From contig WJME01000315.1 in assembly GCA_014728115.1 (NCBI GenBank), positions 1 to 38,998 on the forward strand: a DNA stretch of 38,998 nucleotides, in the 5' to 3' direction. A model generated the notes under the pieces. It made no database searches, was not told the DNA's origin, and saw only the letters and a list, made by a program, of their open reading frames with translations. Shown in pieces: positions 16,587 to 24,321 of the stretch. The position numbers were made by a program, and so were the translations under genes. This DNA is from Candidatus Zhuqueibacterota bacterium (GTDB taxonomy: Bacteria; Zhuqueibacterota; Zhuqueibacteria; Residuimicrobiales; Oceaniaggregativiventaceae). The stretch's first letter is position 1, and the number at the start of each line of letters is the position of its first letter.

Positions 16587-16736
16587 CATCACGCTTGCCC
16601 CAAAAAATAAAGAACAGGCTCTTTCCAGATTGAGAACAAAAGACTTGATACAAACTATGAGCCTAATTCCCAACAAGATGGTCCTTAAAAAGAATCAGGA
16701 TTAGCGTGTTAAATCAAAGCATGTAATGATATACTT

Positions 16737-16760
16737 ACGCAAAGCCGCCAAGCCTCAAAG
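16737..16760. repeat. Short degenerate repeat of the ACGCAAAG..CAAAG type
   Basis: The block ACGCAAAGCCGCCAAGCCTC continued by AAAG has the form of a short interspersed intergenic repeat I recall from many uncultivated bacterial genomes. It is related in style to the CGCAGAG blocks at 31185-31435. The remaining 16587-16736 holds no open frame or hairpin I can support. Confidence 0.4.
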
Positions 16761-16804
16761 AAAAGGCTAGTTTAAACCGCAAACCCTTTTGCGCTGATTT
16801 TATG

Positions 16805-16821
16805 GCATTCTCTAGGAATGC
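16805..16821 (-). terminator. Small hairpin downstream of NUDIX gene
   Basis: A 6-bp stem (16805-16810 with 16816-16821, GCATTC) and a 5-base loop start four bases after the NUDIX stop on the minus strand. CATAAAATC follows. A second small stem (16778-16783 with 16788-16793) lies just beyond. Weak, but in the right place between convergent genes. Confidence 0.35.
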
Positions 16822-16824
16822 TTT

Positions 16825-17469
16825 CTAGTCAAAAGCGGTTTTGCGATCAGGATCAGTCAAGTGTGCCCTCAACTCCCCGAGATGCATCTCGTTGGTGCGA
16901 TTTTGTGATAAAGGAGGGAGCTGATCAAACGGGAAAAAGCCCACATCCAGGGTCTCGTTGCTGGGTCGCGCTCTCCCGCCAATCAACTCGCATAGAAAAA
17001 TGATCTTATAAGCGTGATAAAATTGCATCGGCCGGCCACTGCGATTGGCATCATAAATACCGACCACTTTGAGGGGCCTGACAATAAATCCGCTTTCTTC
17101 CCTGACCTCTCTGACGACCATCTCTGCCGGACTTTCTCCCACATCGGCCCACCCCCCGGGCATTGCCCAGCGCTTGTCTGTACATTCCTGCACCAGCAGC
17201 AATTCACCCTCTCTGATCACTGCACCCCGAACATCTATTTTGGGTGTGGCATATCCGGGTTGTGCACTGAAATTGTTCAAAAGATCATCAGGAGACAAAT
17301 TTCCGTATTGGCTGGTTATCTCTGCGGCCAATTCGAGCAATCGCTTGTTGCGAAGAACCTCATATTCACTCTGTGCAAAAGTGAGGCCGGTTTGTGCAAG
17401 AGCCTGAATCTCTCGTGCCCATTTTAGCCAGTCCGGAATTTGAGATGTAGAGTTTGGCTTTTTTGTCAT
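16825..17469 (-). CDS. NUDIX hydrolase with N-terminal Nudix_hydro_N-like helical domain
   Basis: The product is about 214 residues from the ATG at 17469; a longer frame begins 13 codons upstream. Residues ~10-65 (PDWLKWAREIQALAQTGLTF and RNKRLLELAAEI) match the helical N-terminal extension found on a subgroup of ADP-ribose/nucleoside diphosphate-linked hydrolases. The Nudix box is complete: GGWADVGESPAEMVVREVRE followed by ESGF, matching GX5EX7REUXEEXGU. Later YHAYKIIFLCELIGG and VGFFPFDQLP are typical C-terminal strands. It should hydrolyse a nucleotide diphosphate derivative, substrate unknown. It follows the renalase-like gene by 51 bases on the same strand, so the two may be cotranscribed. 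No good ribosome site is visible. Confidence 0.87.
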   Translation of the reverse strand: MTKKPNSTSQIPDWLKWAREIQALAQTGLTFAQSEYEVLRNKRLLELAAEITSQYGNLSPDDLLNNFSAQPGYATPKIDVRGAVIREGELLLVQECTDKRWAMPGGWADVGESPAEMVVREVREESGFIVRPLKVVGIYDANRSGRPMQFYHAYKIIFLCELIGGRARPSNETLDVGFFPFDQLPPLSQNRTNEMHLGELRAHLTDPDRKTAFD

Positions 17470-17520
17470 GAACAAATATACAAATAAATCGTTGAATTGC
17501 AAATACAAGAGACCAGCAAT

Positions 17521-18504
17521 TCAACGAAAATAATTTAATAACAGGTACTCTGCGCCCGCTTTGCCGGAAAGGAATGCACTTTCAATCCGTGCTCCATAAA
17601 ACCCATCCCCGGCGAGGATGAGAGGACGAGGGGTCGATAGACTGAAAAACGGTTTGGAAAACGGCTTGGTAACCAGACTAAATCGCCAACGATGTAATTG
17701 CACCGTATCGATGACATTGATTTTACCGATATAGGAAACTGCAACATCGATCATATGATCGATAACCCATTTATGATCCTTGTCGAAATGATGACGGGTA
17801 AATTCCGGCGAAGCATGCAGAGTGACAGCAATACGTTGCGGAGAAATGCCTTTTTGTTTGTTATCGGCGATCCAGCGTATTGAGCCGTGCTCAAGTTCTA
17901 GTGGACCGGTTGACAACTTTTCAGGCGATTGATCCATCATAAGAAGTAATGCAAAACAGGGTTCATAGACGATCTGTGCCAGGCTCCTTTGCTCATCTTC
18001 GGTGAGAGAGTATTGACTGGTATGCAAAAGGTCGAGTGCCTGAGGGACCGGCGCTGTCAGAATGATAGAGTCTGCATGAAATGATAAACCGGTTTTATCA
18101 TATACCCACCATTGCTCATCTTGATACTCGAGTTTGATAATGTGCACTCTGGTATGTACCTTTAGGTTTTCAGCCAATAATTTTGCGATGGTTCTCATAC
18201 CGTTTTTGCCGATCCACCTTGTACGAGGACCATTCGGCTCAGCTGATAAAGGCCAGGGCTCGATATATCCCTCATTATTCCACTTGAAAACCCATTTTTG
18301 CAGCAAAGGATCAGAAACGGTCATAAATTGGGCGCCATAATCAAAAACCCCATTCCCCTTTGGGGATTCAATTCGCCTGGTCGCCAAACGTCCGCCAACC
18401 CCCCGTCCCTTATCGAGTATACGTACGTCTATACCCTTTTCTGCAAGTAATCTCCCTGCGGTCAACCCCGCCATTCCTGCACCAATAATCAGACATGAAT
18501 TCAT
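17521..18504 (-). CDS. Renalase-like NAD(P)/FAD-dependent oxidoreductase
   Basis: This is a protein of about 327 residues. The N-terminus MNSCLIIGAGMAGLTAGRLL is a clean GxGxxG FAD-binding Rossmann fold. It is followed by the acidic strand end VRILDKGRGVGGRLATRR, characteristic of the renalase/amine-oxidase-like family in bacteria. FDYGAQFMTV, WIGKNGMRTIAKLLA, TAPVPQALDLL and LILAGDGFYGARIESAFLSG (C-terminal FAD contact) support a full-length enzyme. Bacterial renalases are known to oxidise wrongly reduced NAD(P)H isomers; whether this one does so is inferred. AGGA precedes the ATG at 18504, and a TTG nine codons upstream is less likely. It is followed by the NUDIX gene. Confidence 0.85.
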   Translation of the reverse strand: MNSCLIIGAGMAGLTAGRLLAEKGIDVRILDKGRGVGGRLATRRIESPKGNGVFDYGAQFMTVSDPLLQKWVFKWNNEGYIEPWPLSAEPNGPRTRWIGKNGMRTIAKLLAENLKVHTRVHIIKLEYQDEQWWVYDKTGLSFHADSIILTAPVPQALDLLHTSQYSLTEDEQRSLAQIVYEPCFALLLMMDQSPEKLSTGPLELEHGSIRWIADNKQKGISPQRIAVTLHASPEFTRHHFDKDHKWVIDHMIDVAVSYIGKINVIDTVQLHRWRFSLVTKPFSKPFFSLSTPRPLILAGDGFYGARIESAFLSGKAGAEYLLLNYFR

Positions 18505-18796
18505 AGATGACTTTCCTAACCGTTTTGTCAAGCATTATTATCATACCTATATAACCAACAATAAAAATGAGAAATTCTCCTTTTCTCTTGCTCTTGGATT
18601 TATCAAGTGGTATGGAATTTGTAATTCTAGGTCTAAACAGAATGTATCGCACAAAAAGGAGATATAAACACATATAAAACAATGATTACAAATACAGTCG
18701 ATGATTATTCTGTCCCATCAGATCAACACAGATGTGACATGATATAAACATTGGCATAAATAGTGATCCGATAAAACTATTAATAGAGAGGCAACC
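18505..18796. other. Divergent intergenic spacer (292 bp)
   Basis: An A/T-rich spacer lies between the renalase-like gene (minus) and the GEVED protein gene (plus). It must hold both promoters. ATGATATAAA (18739-18748) and TAAAACTATTAAT (18772-18784) are AT-rich candidate -10 regions for the plus gene, whose ribosome site GAGAGG lies just before the ATG. No open frame or hairpin that I can support. Confidence 0.4.
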
Positions 18797-21427
18797 ATGA
18801 AAAGCATAAAATTTTTGCTCTTTTCAATGCTGATCAGTTTCAATGTTGTGTTCGCTGCCGGTACACCTTTTTGGTGGGATAATCCTCAGGGGTACGATGG
18901 ATGGCATCAAAAGGTCGCCGGCTTTAGAGCCAGCAACTATGAACAAGGTGATGTGATCATTGCCACCATAGATGTTCCTAATGAATTTGATCAGAACAAG
19001 TACAAATATGTTTGGGTTCAAGTCGAATACTCTGTCTTGCAAGGAGAAGCACGGTTACGTCAAGGAGAAAATGCGGGACGTATCCGATGGCTGAACGATG
19101 AAACGCAATGTCCTGGAAATGAATTCGTTCCTTATCCCGACAACCCGGACGGAGATGAAATGTTGATCGACAGAGGAGCATTTACGCCAGAAAATAATGA
19201 CCATGATGGCCAGCTCTTTCAGATTGGACATGAATTCTCTTATGGAGATATCAATCCTCAACCGTCGTGTGAGAGATTAAATTTTTATTTCGAGATGGAA
19301 GCAGGCAGCGAAATCGAATATCGTGTCGAAGTTCAAACAGTTTGTTTCGCCTGGGATTATGGCGATGCACCGGATCCTGATTTCCCCACATTGATGGCAA
19401 ATAATGGAGCCAGACATGTCATCGTCCCGGATTTTCATCTGGGCGCTTTGATCGATAGTGAAGGAAACGGGAATCCGGATGCGCTGGCACAAGGTGATGA
19501 CAACCAAAATCAGGATGATGAAGACGGAGTTTCATTTCCTTCTCTCACCAGCATTACCCCGGGCGCGACCGCACCTGTCATTGTTGAGGCGTCGCAGGAA
19601 GGACTCCTCAATGCCTGGATCGATTTCAATCAAAATGGAAGCTGGGCCGATGCCGGGGAGCAGATATTTGCAAATCAATCCCTGATAGCCGGTAGCAACA
19701 GTTTGACCTTTGATATTCCTGCCAATGCAAACCTGGGCAGCACGATGAGTCGTTTTCGATTCAGTTCGCAAAGAGATCAACATTTCACCGGTACCGCACC
19801 GGATGGCGAAGTGGAAGACTATTTGATAGAGATCGAACAAGGGCTGGACTTTGGTGATGCACCAGAACCGCGATACCCCACCCTACTCGAGTCTGATGGT
19901 GCTCGCCATACCATTATTCCCGGTTATAGCCTGGGAGCTTTGATCGATGATGAACAAAATGGCCAGCAATCTCCGACAGCTGATGGTGATGACAATAGTG
20001 ACAGTGACGATGAAGATGGTCTCGGTGTATCCATGATCACCATCACGGAATTGTCCACGCCGACGATCACGATGCAAGTCAATGTGCCCGCCGGTAGTCA
20101 AGTTACAGTAACCGGCTGGATCGATTACGACCAAAACGGCTGGCAAATGTCAGAACGAGCCACAGCCAGCCGCACAGGATCCGGTCCCCTGACATTGACA
20201 TTTCCAGAGGTGCCCTCCGGTGCTACCGGAATGACTTTTGCCCGCTTTAGAATGAGCGGAGATGCCGGCAGTATAAATGAGCCAACCGGACTAGCACCCG
20301 ATGGTGAAGTCGAAGATTATCAAGTCAATATCCAGGCAGCAGATCTGGACTTTGGTGATGCCCCTGAAGATAATGGGCAAAATTTCCATACCACACTTTT
20401 ACAGGATGGAGCCCGTCATATCGTAACACCCAACTTTTTCCTCGGCAGCCAGGTCGACAATGAATCTAATGGTCAACCGAGCATCGCTTCAGACGGCGAT
20501 GACAATAATGGTGTGGATGATGAAGACGGCATAGAATTTCCCAGTCTACCATTGCTGCAAGGCACAACAGCTACCGTTGAGGTTACCGTGAGTGGATCCG
20601 GAGGGATACTGAATGCCTGGATGGATCTCGATGGAAGTGGTGCGTGGGATCAACCGCATGAACATATCCTCACAGATGTCTCTGTAAACAGCGGGCTCAA
20701 TACTTTGACCTTTGATGTTCCGATTGGAGAAGAACGCAATATTGCCGCCCACTGCCGATTCCGACTTTCAACACAAGCGGGATTGGGTTTTACAGGCCTG
20801 GCTCCCGACGGCGAGGTGGAAGATTACCGCATAGATATCCTCTTTCCCGTTGAACTGAGCTCTTTTACAGCCCATTTTATCGATAACGTCGTGGAACTAC
20901 AATGGACGACCCAGTCGGAAACCGAAAACCTGGGATTTCATATCTATCGTTCTCTGGAAAAAGAAGGCGAGTATACTCAGATCACTTCTGCTCTCATTCC
21001 AGGGGCCGGTAATAGTCAGACAGAAAAACACTATGAATATACTGATCAACAGGTTGAAAGAGGTCAGACCTATTTTTATAAACTGGCCGATGTTACCTAT
21101 TCGGGTCGGATAACCTTACACGAATCTGTAGAGATCAATATTGCGCCGGAAACATTTCAACTGAATCAAAACTATCCGAATCCGTTTAATCCTGAAACCA
21201 TGATCACCTTTCAACTAAAAGAAGCCGGCGATACTCGAGTGGCGATCTATAATATGAGAGGACAGCTGGTTAAAGAACTGCTGGATCGGGATATGAACAG
21301 TGGTAATCACTCTATAATGTGGGATGGCAAAGATAGTCAGGGTAAGGCCGCACCGTCAGGGACCTATATCTATCAAATTGAAAGCAATGGCTATAAAGAA
21401 GCCAAATCTATGCAACTCGTCAAATAA
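18797..21427 (+). CDS. Large secreted protein with three GEVED repeats and type IX-like sorting domain
   Basis: This 876-residue protein has a signal peptide (cleavage near VFAAG) and an N-terminal domain of about 165 residues with aromatic strands (PFWWDNPQGYDGWHQ). Three tandem repeats of about 165 residues follow at DNA 19352-19837, 19844-20332 and 20345-20845. Each opens with DYGDAP or DFGDAP, then a GARH segment, then an Asp-rich loop such as GDDNSDSDDEDG. Each closes with APDGEVEDY, the hallmark of the GEVED domain. The Asp clusters suggest calcium binding. A fibronectin-type III-like domain (VELQWTTQSETENLGFHIYR) and a final FlgD-like sorting domain (LNQNYPNPFNPE to SMQLVK) follow. It is probably a calcium-stabilised surface or matrix protein, perhaps adhesive. 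It is a single gene with its own terminator. Confidence 0.9.
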   Translation: MKSIKFLLFSMLISFNVVFAAGTPFWWDNPQGYDGWHQKVAGFRASNYEQGDVIIATIDVPNEFDQNKYKYVWVQVEYSVLQGEARLRQGENAGRIRWLNDETQCPGNEFVPYPDNPDGDEMLIDRGAFTPENNDHDGQLFQIGHEFSYGDINPQPSCERLNFYFEMEAGSEIEYRVEVQTVCFAWDYGDAPDPDFPTLMANNGARHVIVPDFHLGALIDSEGNGNPDALAQGDDNQNQDDEDGVSFPSLTSITPGATAPVIVEASQEGLLNAWIDFNQNGSWADAGEQIFANQSLIAGSNSLTFDIPANANLGSTMSRFRFSSQRDQHFTGTAPDGEVEDYLIEIEQGLDFGDAPEPRYPTLLESDGARHTIIPGYSLGALIDDEQNGQQSPTADGDDNSDSDDEDGLGVSMITITELSTPTITMQVNVPAGSQVTVTGWIDYDQNGWQMSERATASRTGSGPLTLTFPEVPSGATGMTFARFRMSGDAGSINEPTGLAPDGEVEDYQVNIQAADLDFGDAPEDNGQNFHTTLLQDGARHIVTPNFFLGSQVDNESNGQPSIASDGDDNNGVDDEDGIEFPSLPLLQGTTATVEVTVSGSGGILNAWMDLDGSGAWDQPHEHILTDVSVNSGLNTLTFDVPIGEERNIAAHCRFRLSTQAGLGFTGLAPDGEVEDYRIDILFPVELSSFTAHFIDNVVELQWTTQSETENLGFHIYRSLEKEGEYTQITSALIPGAGNSQTEKHYEYTDQQVERGQTYFYKLADVTYSGRITLHESVEINIAPETFQLNQNYPNPFNPETMITFQLKEAGDTRVAIYNMRGQLVKELLDRDMNSGNHSIMWDGKDSQGKAAPSGTYIYQIESNGYKEAKSMQLVK

Positions 21428-21454
21428 TCAAAATGTGTAAGATCTAAACTTTGG

Positions 21455-21485
21455 AGGGCTGTCTTTACAGGACAGCCCTTTTTTT
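21455..21485 (+). terminator. Intrinsic terminator overlapping the end of the convergent HD-domain gene
   Basis: A perfect 9-bp stem (21455-21463 with 21471-21479, AGGGCTGTC) and a 7-base loop are followed by seven T on the plus strand. It ends the GEVED gene. The loop contains the stop codon of the minus-strand HD gene, whose last codons are formed by the right arm and the T-run. Confidence 0.88.
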
Positions 21486-22328
21486 ATTCATCAATTCGAT
21501 CAAATCCCCCTGGAGCCGCGAATATAGTTTCCGGGTTTCACGAGATTCGCCTATCGTGGCCATCAATCGGGGAACATATCTTTGTTTAAACACGCGTTGC
21601 AAAGATGCCGGAAAATTCAAATCATAGATCCAGGCCGCTTGTACGAGTTTAAAATCATTGACAGTACATAATTCATGATAATTGACCGGTTCCCTGCACA
21701 TGATTTTTTCTATGATATGGGATGAAACCTCTGGGATATCAGGCAGGTCTAATTCAATGCCGGAATTGCGCTTTTCCTTTTCGCTGCGCTCGTAATAATC
21801 GAGAACCAGCCGGTAAATATCAAGCTTGTCCGCATCCCGTATCAGCTTACAAAACAGTCTGTAGGGCTCGCGCCGGGTGCGAATGTGAACACGATTGTGT
21901 TGGGCAATCGCTGTAAGGATAATGCGAGTCTGATAAGAGCTGAGTTTAGCCAGAATACCTTCTTGCTTTAAAACCCGTATACCTTCATGAGCATGATTGA
22001 CAGAGTCTCGATCGGCAAAGGTTCCAAAGCGGGCATATTGTCGGAAACGGCCGATGTCATGAAATAGAGCCACCAATCTCGCCAGAGCTTCAATGTGAGG
22101 CATATCCAGAGATTTTGTCAAATATTGCATCTCTTTGACCACATTCAGGGTGTGTTCTCTTTTGAGCAGAATGTTTTCATCGGATGAGTTGTGGCTTAAA
22201 AAGCTATTTACATAGGTCTCGAACCATTGATGATATCGTTTAACAATCTCAGGGCTGATATAAAGGCCAGAATCATGACTGCTCTGATTCAGAGACCCTC
22301 GATCTGTGCAAGAGTAAGAGGATTCCAT
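21465..22328 (-). CDS. HD-domain phosphohydrolase
   Basis: This 287-residue protein carries an HD metal-dependent phosphohydrolase domain at roughly 60-190. Visible ligands are His in LLKREHTLNVV, the doublet in ALFHDIGRFRQYARFG, His in NHAHEGIRVL and AIAQHNRVHI, and Asp in IRDADKLDIYRLVL. The motifs match small bacterial HD hydrolases that act on nucleotides or phosphorylated metabolites; the substrate is unknown. The first ~25 residues are low in conserved features and overlap the thiamine pyrophosphokinase gene by 56 bases. The start at 22328 is therefore uncertain and may lie further in. The final six residues are encoded by the terminator of the convergent GEVED gene. It is last in the DUF202-GNAT-thiN-HD cluster. 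Confidence 0.85.
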   Translation of the reverse strand: MESSYSCTDRGSLNQSSHDSGLYISPEIVKRYHQWFETYVNSFLSHNSSDENILLKREHTLNVVKEMQYLTKSLDMPHIEALARLVALFHDIGRFRQYARFGTFADRDSVNHAHEGIRVLKQEGILAKLSSYQTRIILTAIAQHNRVHIRTRREPYRLFCKLIRDADKLDIYRLVLDYYERSEKEKRNSGIELDLPDIPEVSSHIIEKIMCREPVNYHELCTVNDFKLVQAAWIYDLNFPASLQRVFKQRYVPRLMATIGESRETRKLYSRLQGDLIELMNKKRAVL

Positions 22329-22953
22329 AGGAAAGACTCAGTGTAATAGATGATTGTTTCCAGGTATTGCTTATCGTCAGAGTGCTGCCAAATTCCAGAA
22401 CCTGTTCGTTTAACTCCCACTCTGTGCCGGACAAAAAAACATTGCCCACGTGATGTGTAAGAGGATGTAAGGAAAGGCCATCACCGCATTGACCGTGTAA
22501 CGTGACGGTATCCGGTCCTTTAATCACACGTCCGTAAATCCCCTTGTCCGCAAAGGCGATCACTCTGCCGGGTTCTGTATAGCGGCTCAAGAGCAAGATA
22601 TTACCTAGCAGTTGATCCAATCGCCCTCCAAGTGCCGTAAGGATCAGCACACTCGTGGCAATCGTTTTTGTGGCAATATCGAGGGCAAGCTCTAGATCTG
22701 TTTTATTTTTCTTTGCCGGATGTCGATGAATCTTTACTCCATTTGCAGATAATTCACTGAGCATATCAGCGGATATGGAATCCATATCTCCGACAATCAT
22801 TTGAGGCGTTAATCCCAGTTTCAAACAGTGCCGTGTTCCACCGTTTGCACAGATGATCCGATCCTTTGCCCCAATAAACCGAAGAACCTCATTGAGATCG
22901 CCTTCGTGGCCATTGGCAAATATAACAGTTTTGCTAGGCTGATGGTCGCTCAT
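22273..22953 (-). CDS. thiN: Thiamine pyrophosphokinase
   Basis: At 226 residues this is the usual length for the ThiN/TPK family, which transfers pyrophosphate from ATP to thiamine to make thiamine pyrophosphate. Key segments are ICANGGTRHCLKLGLTPQMI, VGDMDSIS (metal and ATP binding), KKNKTDLELALDIA, and ALGGRLDQLLGNILLL. The C-terminal beta-sandwich is NVFLSGTEWELNEQVLEFGS then LTISN. The start overlaps the stop of the GNAT gene by four bases (ATGA), so translation is coupled. The end overlaps the start of the HD-domain gene by 56 bases if that gene starts where I place it. No TPP riboswitch was recognised upstream. Confidence 0.9.
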   Translation of the reverse strand: MSDHQPSKTVIFANGHEGDLNEVLRFIGAKDRIICANGGTRHCLKLGLTPQMIVGDMDSISADMLSELSANGVKIHRHPAKKNKTDLELALDIATKTIATSVLILTALGGRLDQLLGNILLLSRYTEPGRVIAFADKGIYGRVIKGPDTVTLHGQCGDGLSLHPLTHHVGNVFLSGTEWELNEQVLEFGSTLTISNTWKQSSITLSLSYGILLLLHRSRVSESEQS

Positions 22954-23486
22954 TGATCAACCCATAGCTTGACGGATTCATCCGGAATTTCGACCTCATT
23001 GGTTTTGGTTTTAAAAACCGAGAACCCCCGTTTCATATAGTTTTTCATTGCAGCCGGGTGATCCAATGTGCAGGTATGGAGCCATACCCGATGCGCTCCC
23101 TGATCCCAGGCAGATCGAATCATTTCGGTCAAAAAATACCCCCCCATTCCTTTGCCGATGAATCTGGCCAGTAACCCAAAATGAGTCATCTCGACATCTT
23201 TTTCCCGCCAGGCCAATTCTCCGTACCCCACGGGAGTATCTTTGTGATAAAAAATATGGGTCTGTACAGAATTTTCCTCTAAAAACCGTTGCCACATTGC
23301 AAGCGTATAGGAAGAACAATCAGTCCAATTCCAATCCTGACCAACCGCATGATAGAAAAACCAATTCAGTTCCGGAGTAACGATTCGTGCCTCTCTTATA
23401 TCAGCTTCGGGTATGATTTGACTGGATGGAACCAATTGTTCCGGCGAGGTCATCTCCAGATAGGTGACTTTAACCTCTACTTTCAT
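22950..23486 (-). CDS. GNAT-family N-acetyltransferase
   Basis: This 178-residue protein has the GNAT fold. Strand beta4 is HIFYHKDTPVGYGELAWREK. The acetyl-CoA-binding motif A is THFGLLARFIGKGMGGYFLT (pattern R/Q-x-x-G-x-G/A, here RFIGKGMGG). It is followed by VWLHTCTLDHPAAMKNYMKR, whose ending AMKNYMKRGF is the usual motif B. The acyl acceptor cannot be inferred. GGAGG stands four to five bases before the ATG. It is coupled to thiN by an ATGA overlap and follows the DUF202 gene by 60 bases in the reverse-strand order. Confidence 0.87.
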   Translation of the reverse strand: MKVEVKVTYLEMTSPEQLVPSSQIIPEADIREARIVTPELNWFFYHAVGQDWNWTDCSSYTLAMWQRFLEENSVQTHIFYHKDTPVGYGELAWREKDVEMTHFGLLARFIGKGMGGYFLTEMIRSAWDQGAHRVWLHTCTLDHPAAMKNYMKRGFSVFKTKTNEVEIPDESVKLWVDQ

Positions 23487-23546
23487 TCATCCTCCTGACG
23501 ATTGATTTGCAAGATAGGTTTTTTCTCAATGGCAATCAAGCAACTT

Positions 23547-23810
23547 TCAAAGATGGCACTTTTTTCTGACGGAAAGATAGCGAATGATACCCACAAAAAG
23601 AATAAATAGGCTCAGAGGGAACAAAAGAAACGCAATCCAGTGATAAATTTTTTCCTGTAAAAAGTGAAGAAATGAAATAGCGGTAATGACGATCGCTAGA
23701 AAAGTGCGTACATAGGCAAGCAATGTGCGTTCATTGGCCAAAACTGTACGCTCGAGCGCAAGATGATCTCGCAATAACGGATCATCGGTTTTAATTTCGT
23801 TAGATTCCAA
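23547..23810 (-). CDS. DUF202-family small membrane protein
   Basis: This 87-residue protein has the signature of the DUF202 (YidH-like) family: LALERTVLANERTLLAYVRT. Two transmembrane helices follow (FLAIVITAISFLHFLQ and WIAFLLFPLSLFILFVGIIR) and then a basic tail RYLSVRKK. Its function is unknown. The start is a TTG: an in-frame TGA lies two codons upstream, so no longer product is possible, and AGGG lies at reasonable spacing. It may be the last gene of its own small unit or the first of the cluster with GNAT, thiN and HD. Confidence 0.82.
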   Translation of the reverse strand: MESNEIKTDDPLLRDHLALERTVLANERTLLAYVRTFLAIVITAISFLHFLQEKIYHWIAFLLFPLSLFILFVGIIRYLSVRKKCHL

Positions 23811-24280
23811 ATTTCATGACCCTGTTTAGATGATTATTCTCAACAAGACCGAAATTCCTTCAGGGGTCATTCTATGAGAGTTTCATCTGTTTTTTTTATA
23901 TAATGTAACGGCCTGACAGATGCTTTTGAATTCACCTTATGTCTCAATTTATCGAAAAAAACTGACTTTTGCAAGATATCCTGAACCGGACCTTTGAGAA
24001 ATGCCTGTCAGGTTTCCCAATGGACCGAATGCGATAATCAATGCAACATTTGACGTAAATGCGTCGATGACAGAGTGTAAAAGTTGACCAGGAATCCTTG
24101 GCGTATCCATCCCATGAATAGCAAAATAACACCCATAAGGCAGCAAGATGGCATATTCGACACAGGCGGTTGGCTCGGACTCGACAATGTGACTTGGCCT
24201 GTTGCCACAAGCATTAAAACCAGAGTATTATTTCTTGGCAGAAATCAAAAAAAGAGGTATCAAAAGAAGAGAAACAGCCA
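23811..24280. other. Gene-poor spacer, about 470 bp
   Basis: No convincing gene is seen. A minus-strand frame of 65 codons (23949-24146) has a few hydrophobic stretches (VALIIAFGPLGNL) but lacks a ribosome site and matches nothing I know; it could be a gene remnant. The part near 23890-23910 (TTTTTTTTATATAATGTAA) is very AT-rich and, read on the minus strand, could supply a -10 box for the DUF202 gene. Confidence 0.35.
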
Positions 24281-24311
24281 CCCCGGGCAGAAACCATAAT
24301 TTCGCCCGGGG
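24281..24311 (-). terminator. GC-rich hairpin after S9 peptidase gene
   Basis: An 8-bp perfect stem (24281-24288 with 24304-24311, CCCCGGGC) is extended by four more pairs past a bulged base. It starts ten bases after the peptidase stop on the minus strand. GGCTGTTTCTCTTCTTTTG follows, T-rich but interrupted. Confidence 0.55.
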
Positions 24312-24321
24312 CTCAATTCTA

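Noticed and set aside
22954..23546. TPP riboswitch before thiN
   Set aside because: The region is the coding sequence of the GNAT gene plus a 60-base spacer; no conserved THI-element segments were recognised.
23949..24146. Minus-strand frame of 65 codons in the spacer after the S9 peptidase gene, possibly a gene remnant
   Set aside because: No ribosome site, no recognisable domain, and hydrophobic stretches are too few to call a membrane protein; kept only as a note on the spacer.
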